DNA of 64,000 nt from Hypoxylon rubiginosum. Its lineage: Eukaryota; Ascomycota; Sordariomycetes; Xylariales; Hypoxylaceae. Shown piece after piece: positions 60,142 to 64,000 of this stretch (position 1 is its first letter; every line of letters begins with the position of its first letter). Location: NCBI GenBank assembly GCA_902806565.1, contig CADCXA010000032.1:496001-560000 (forward strand). Reading direction: 5' to 3'. The notes beneath the pieces are model-generated. The model searched no databases, had not been told where the DNA came from, and worked only from the letters and a program-made list of their open reading frames with translations. Position numbers and translations under genes: made by a program.

Positions 60142-61916
60142 TTATTCACCCCACTTCCCTTTCACCTTGACTCTCACCCCCTGAGATCCCAGCCTCGGGC
60201 ACATAACATGGTAGTCGTGCTTGAACCTTACGTCCTCCTCGTCCGTTTCGAATAGCTCTAGATTCCAGCGCGCCATCGCCGCAAGGAGGACGGCCATCTC
60301 CGCATTCGCGAGATGGCGGCCGATACAGATACGCGGCCCGCGCATGAAGCTGAGCATGGAACGGCGGCGGCGCGATACTAATGGGGACATCGCATCCTGC
60401 TCCTCCCCTTGCTCTTCGTTCGTAACTGGGTCTGCGGGAACGAGGCCGTTGGGGTCGTCAGTGGTCGTGAGCCATCGGTCGGGGTCGAAGTGCCACGGAG
60501 ACGGGAAGAGGGACTCGTCAGTGTGGATTACGAGCGTGGATACGCTGAGGGAGGTTCCTGGCGGGAAAGCGTAAGTCTGTCCGGGATCCTTATTATGCGC
60601 ATACACAATTGTTTCATCCGGACAGACGCGCGGATTTCGGCCCGTCAGCCCAAAGGTGAGCCGGTGCGCCTCTTGCACGATAGCAGATAGATAGGGTAGC
60701 CGCTCAAGCTGGGCTGCCGTAGTTGCAGACCCGTGAGCAGCCAACTCGATGCGCAGCTTGGTCATTATTTCGGGGCGAGCGAGGAGGTGGTATTGCGCAG
60801 CCACGAGCGAGAGCATTGGCGAGTACGTGCCCGCCATTGTCATGAGAACGGCCTCGTCCTCGAGCCGCTGCGCTGACTTTTCGGCGGCGGGGAGTTCTGC
60901 GTCGTCGCGGAGGTGCGTGAAGATGGAGGGCATTTTCTCAGGGGAAGGTTCGTACGCTAGGACCTGGTCGACGGCAGCCCGGACACGGCGACGGAACATC
61001 ATCATGTCGCGCGCGATGGTGCCGGGCGGGAGAAGCCGCATGAGATTCCGGATCCAGCCGAAGTGGAACATAATCTTGACACGGCCTAGTACAGAAGCAA
61101 CATTGTTACGCCGGGTGCTGGCGAGGTGCATGTCGTTCAGGAGATTTGGATCGTTACCAAAGCAGTATTCGTGCACGATGCTGTTTTTGAAGCCGCATAG
61201 TTAGGACTCTTACTGCCATGAGTGTGCTGAAAGAAAACACGCTTACTCGCTGCAGAACGCAAAATATACATCTGAGAGGTTGACTGCCTCTCCACTTTCT
61301 GTGGCCTCGGCAAAGAGATTTTCAACCTGGGCGGCCTTGGACGTAAGATGTGAATCAAGACGGTGTATACGTTGCGGTGAGAAAAAGGGGTTGAGTGCCT
61401 CTCGTCGTTTGCGATGCAACTCTTGGGAGACGGAACCGCCGATTGAAGAGTTAACACCTAAGGCTCTGTTATGTTTGGGGTTCTTGTCGCGCTTATGACC
61501 TGGCCCTGGCGCATAAATGGTGTTGAAGAAGTCGGGGTCTGCGATGGACACATCGTTAGGTCCGATCCGAACAACACGTCCTAGTAATAAGGATTAGAAC
61601 TTATTCTAACACGTACATCGTTTACCTATTTATATTTACCATATTTTTGATGAAGCGCCTTGATCTTGAAGGCGTATTGAGCCGGTTGGACGATATCTAA
61701 GTATTGTAGTATCAGCCTCTGATTTCATTCTCACGTGGAGTGGTGGGCAGTACCAAAGTAGCATTCGTACCAGTACGTGAGCGCTGCCAGTTTTGGACCA
61801 GGTATTCTCGCGAGCGGGCTCAGGAGGCATCGCCAAAGGATTAGATATGTAAGGTAACCAATCACTACTAAGAGTGACGTCCCCGGTATAAGTGAGAGTG
61901 AGAGTGCAACCGCCAT
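60142..61916 (-). CDS. Cytochrome P450 monooxygenase, 530 aa
   Basis: Exons 61916-61754, 61696-61640, 61580-61247 and 61180-60142 join in frame. Start at [20 protein letters not shown], a single N-terminal anchor, then [20 protein letters not shown] (proline-rich hinge), [15 protein letters not shown]-helix area [20 protein letters not shown] with the acid/Thr pair altered, [16 protein letters not shown] (K-helix ExxR), PWHFDPDRW and the heme loop [12 protein letters not shown] with Cys near residue 469. It is an ER monooxygenase of the putative cluster, resembling trichodiene-oxygenase-type fungal P450s. The two small 5' exons are fixed by phase and family similarity. Confidence 0.9.
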
Positions 61917-62427
61917 CGCTCCAGAAGTCAAAAGGGTAGGTTAGGTAGGCAAGAGAGAGAGAGGCAGAGGCAGAGGCAAAAGGGAGAATGGAAGCATCAA
62001 CCCCCGCCAAAATTAACTGGTAGGCGACAAAGGAGTAGAGTACCGAAGGTGATCTGCCTACACGTAGGGGTACCTCTTAACTTATCTCAGGCTACACAAA
62101 CCGATAGGGCCCCCTCATTATTTCTTACGGTGAATATCACGGATTTAAGACAGAGTCAGAGGATAATAATAAATGAATAAATTAGTTGGTACATTACATC
62201 CATAACTACCAGTCAGCATCTCGCAAATCTTTGCACTTGCAACACAATATGAGTAAGTCTCCCTCTAACATAGGTAGTACCAAGTCGTATATGATAGGAT
62301 GTAATGTATGGCTCCCCAAGAATATACCTCAACCATAACAACGACTTCTAAGCTTTAGATGAGCATGTAAGTTTAGAAGAATAGCATATGAGGCAAAGTA
62401 AGTAGTACATACTGGTCGTCGGAAAAA
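61917..62427. promoter_or_regulatory. Promoter and leader of the second P450
   Basis: Includes a CT-rich leader (CTCTGCCTCTCTC-type on the minus strand) before the ATG at 61916. No other gene. Confidence 0.45.
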
Positions 62428-62634
62428 CTACCAAGATATATTCTCGCAGATTGGGCCCATCTCAATTCCATTGACCACCTTCGACCCTGTACTGTCTGGG
62501 GATTGTCAATTATCATTCATGGTTACTAGTTATCTTCTCGTACCTGGAGTACATTCATCGTCGACAAATGGAGGCGCCGGACGAGCCGAGGCGTAAGCCG
62601 CCAGAAGAATGGTTGCTATACCGCATGGCTTCAT
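62428..62634 (-). CDS. Candidate small secreted peptide, 52 aa, two exons
   Basis: ATG 62634 opens exon 62634-62544; a 48-nt intron (donor GTACGA, acceptor CCCCAG) leads in phase to exon 62495-62428 with a stop. The N-terminus is a strong signal peptide (MKPCGIATILLAAYASA, cleavage expected after ASA). The mature part starts RPAPPFVDDECTP and continues DSTGSKVVNGIEMGPICENI, with only two cysteines that could pair. It sits between a UstYa-family gene and a P450 gene, all on the same strand. It is not like the known ustiloxin-type precursors, which carry repeated cores flanked by Kex2 sites. It might be a RiPP precursor, an effector-like peptide, or the first part of a longer gene with a further intron. 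Confidence 0.42.
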
Positions 62635-62884
62635 GGCGAATATTTGTTGTCTTAGCTGTATTCGACACAAGACTGAATTGGGTGTGATATTTTACTCAAG
62701 ATCAGTCAAAGTCCTATTCTCCGGACGGGAGGACATAGACGACTTATGTAAGGTCGCAAACAATCTGATGCCCACTAAAGCTCAAAGGTTAGGTACCCAG
62801 GTAGGTAAGGGGGGAGGTATATTAAATGAGTGAGACATGCAGCATATCTACGTCAGGTAGTGCGAAGATTGCTGCATATTAATG

Positions 62885-63843
62885 CTACGTATACCGCTGC
62901 AAAAGGACGTTATCCGTCCTTGTACAGTTCTCCAAGTTTGCATGCTCTGCATCCAAAATACCTTCCTTATTGGTAGTCATGCAGCTTGTCCGCTCACCAG
63001 CCCACCGACTCAATGCCTCCCAATTCCGACATTTGCGAACATATTGATATTGATCGTGGTTCTCGCCCGGTATATCGAGGGGAAGTGAGTTATCAGCGAA
63101 ACATATGACATCTCGCAAAAGTGCAGCCAGACAGTGCATCGAGTGCCCAAACTTAACATCAAGCTTTTCACCTCTCGCCAGCTGCAGCATGGTATGGCGG
63201 ATTGTCTTCTGGTTAGTTTTGGCATGGTTAGTAAAGAGCATACATCACCAGATGACCGAATATCATACCAAGCAGTGCAGCGAGTGATAGCCTTGTAAGA
63301 CCTGAAATCCCTTGTTGGGGTCCGTTGGATCATCACCTACTGGGCGATATCCCCATTGAGAAAACTCCGCCTGTGGCAGTGAAATCCAGCCGATATCAGG
63401 ATTGAGTGCATCCCAGTTGCGATCGACATTTTCCATGTCGTCGACAGTTTCCGCGTAATATTCCCACCCGAATTGAACGGGAACCAAGACCTCCTCGTCG
63501 ATACCAGGAGGGACTAAGCCACAATTATGTTAATGTGTGTTTTAAGACCCAAAAGTTGCACTGAAAATAATAACAATCGAGCAAAAAGGGGTTTCAAGTT
63601 ACATAAAGGGTTATGGTCACTTTCAGCCTCATTTGCTTTAAACGAGCGCGCATGCCTCCAGGAAAGAAGTAGTGCTGCGAAAGCAATGGAAAGAGCAATA
63701 TTGACCACAATGGATATAATCAGAATATGTGCAAGGCTTGCCTTCATGAAGGTCTTATTTCGCCGTATCGATCGCTTGAAGCCGTCTCTTGTTGGGCTAT
63801 CTTCTGTATCGACATCAAATCTGAGCGGAGTTGACTCCATCAT
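62885..63843 (-). CDS. UstYa-family (DUF3328) oxidase-like protein, 269 aa
   Basis: Exons 63843-63603, 63513-63269 and 63208-62885 join in frame. Cytosolic basic N-terminus, one membrane segment (LAHILIISIVVNIALSIAFA, about residues 37-62), then a lumenal domain. The two HxxHC motifs that define the family are present: GYHSLHC (His157-Cys161) and GHSMHC (His184-Cys188). UstYa/UstYb-type proteins take part in oxidative cyclisation of RiPPs such as ustiloxins and of other fungal metabolites; the HxxHC residues probably bind copper. Family members usually come in pairs, and a partner may lie beyond the right edge. The proximity of P450s and a small secreted peptide ORF fits a biosynthetic cluster. 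Confidence 0.9.
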
Positions 63844-64000
63844 CGTAGGCCGCTTCGAGTAGAATTAATGTTCGTAAAAGCTGAAAGGCGAAATGTCAAT
63901 GCTGGACGAGCCGATAATGGGGAGCCATGAGAAGGGATATAACTACCTGCAGGTGGGTGCCTAGTATCATTCAATTTCAAGGGCCAACAAGTAGCACAGC
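63844..64000. other. Right edge, promoter of the UstYa gene
   Basis: 157 bp upstream of the UstYa start; nothing else seen. The cluster may continue beyond the window. Confidence 0.4.

Noticed and set aside
1..64000. CRISPR array, bacterial operons or ribosome binding sites
   Set aside because: Introns, TATA boxes and fungal families show a eukaryotic genome; no spaced repeats of CRISPR type.

Overview
The window is nuclear DNA of a filamentous ascomycete, most likely a Sordariomycete. The evidence is: short GT..AG introns (about 48-200 nt, most of them 48-75), intron-rich CDSs on both strands with no operons, long gene-poor spacers full of short palindromes (TACCTAGGTA type), and families that are typical of or restricted to fungi (HeLo death domain, UstYa, SAT4/rhodopsin-like, GH43/GH11 plant cell wall hydrolases, LaeA-like methyltransferase). 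Exon joins were made by eye from splice sites and reading phase; every join listed keeps the frame.

Left part (1-8.5 kb): a spliced retropepsin-like gene or relic (1.1-2.1 kb), a second retropepsin-like ORF (3.2-3.5 kb), a Ser/Thr kinase (3.7-5.1 kb, minus) and, divergent from it, a HeLo-domain/pseudokinase protein (5.7-7.8 kb, plus). This resembles a fungal cell-death or self-recognition neighbourhood. A 3.7-kb gene-poor spacer follows.

Middle (11.5-41.9 kb): ordinary chromosome with a secreted GH43 glycosidase, an FHA-domain tail-anchored-like protein with an acidic minisatellite, an IFRD-family protein, a 1775-aa disordered protein, a GC-rich MDR reductase, a dynamin-family GTPase with an FG-rich nucleoporin-like tail, a HotDog thioesterase with a polybasic insertion, a small one-TM protein, a GH11 xylanase whose acid/base Glu sits on a 24-codon last exon, and a 55-aa Cys4 zinc-ribbon-like gene.

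Right part (43.1-63.9 kb): a zinc-finger-like protein borders what looks like a secondary-metabolite gene cluster: SDR, MFS exporter, SAM methyltransferase, P450 (seven exons), UbiA-superfamily membrane enzyme, SAT4-type membrane protein, second P450, a 52-codon two-exon ORF encoding a small secreted peptide, and a UstYa/DUF3328 protein with two HxxHC motifs. No PKS, NRPS or soluble terpene synthase is visible. The UbiA protein has the NQR..ED..NKPWRP signature of fungal UbiA homologues that include the membrane terpene cyclase Fma-TC, so it could be the scaffold-forming enzyme; alternatively the UstYa protein and small peptide suggest a RiPP-like product. Both are inferences. Broken pieces of an ABC transporter and a TPR protein lie inside the cluster at 58.7-59.4 kb. 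The cluster runs to the right edge and may continue beyond it.
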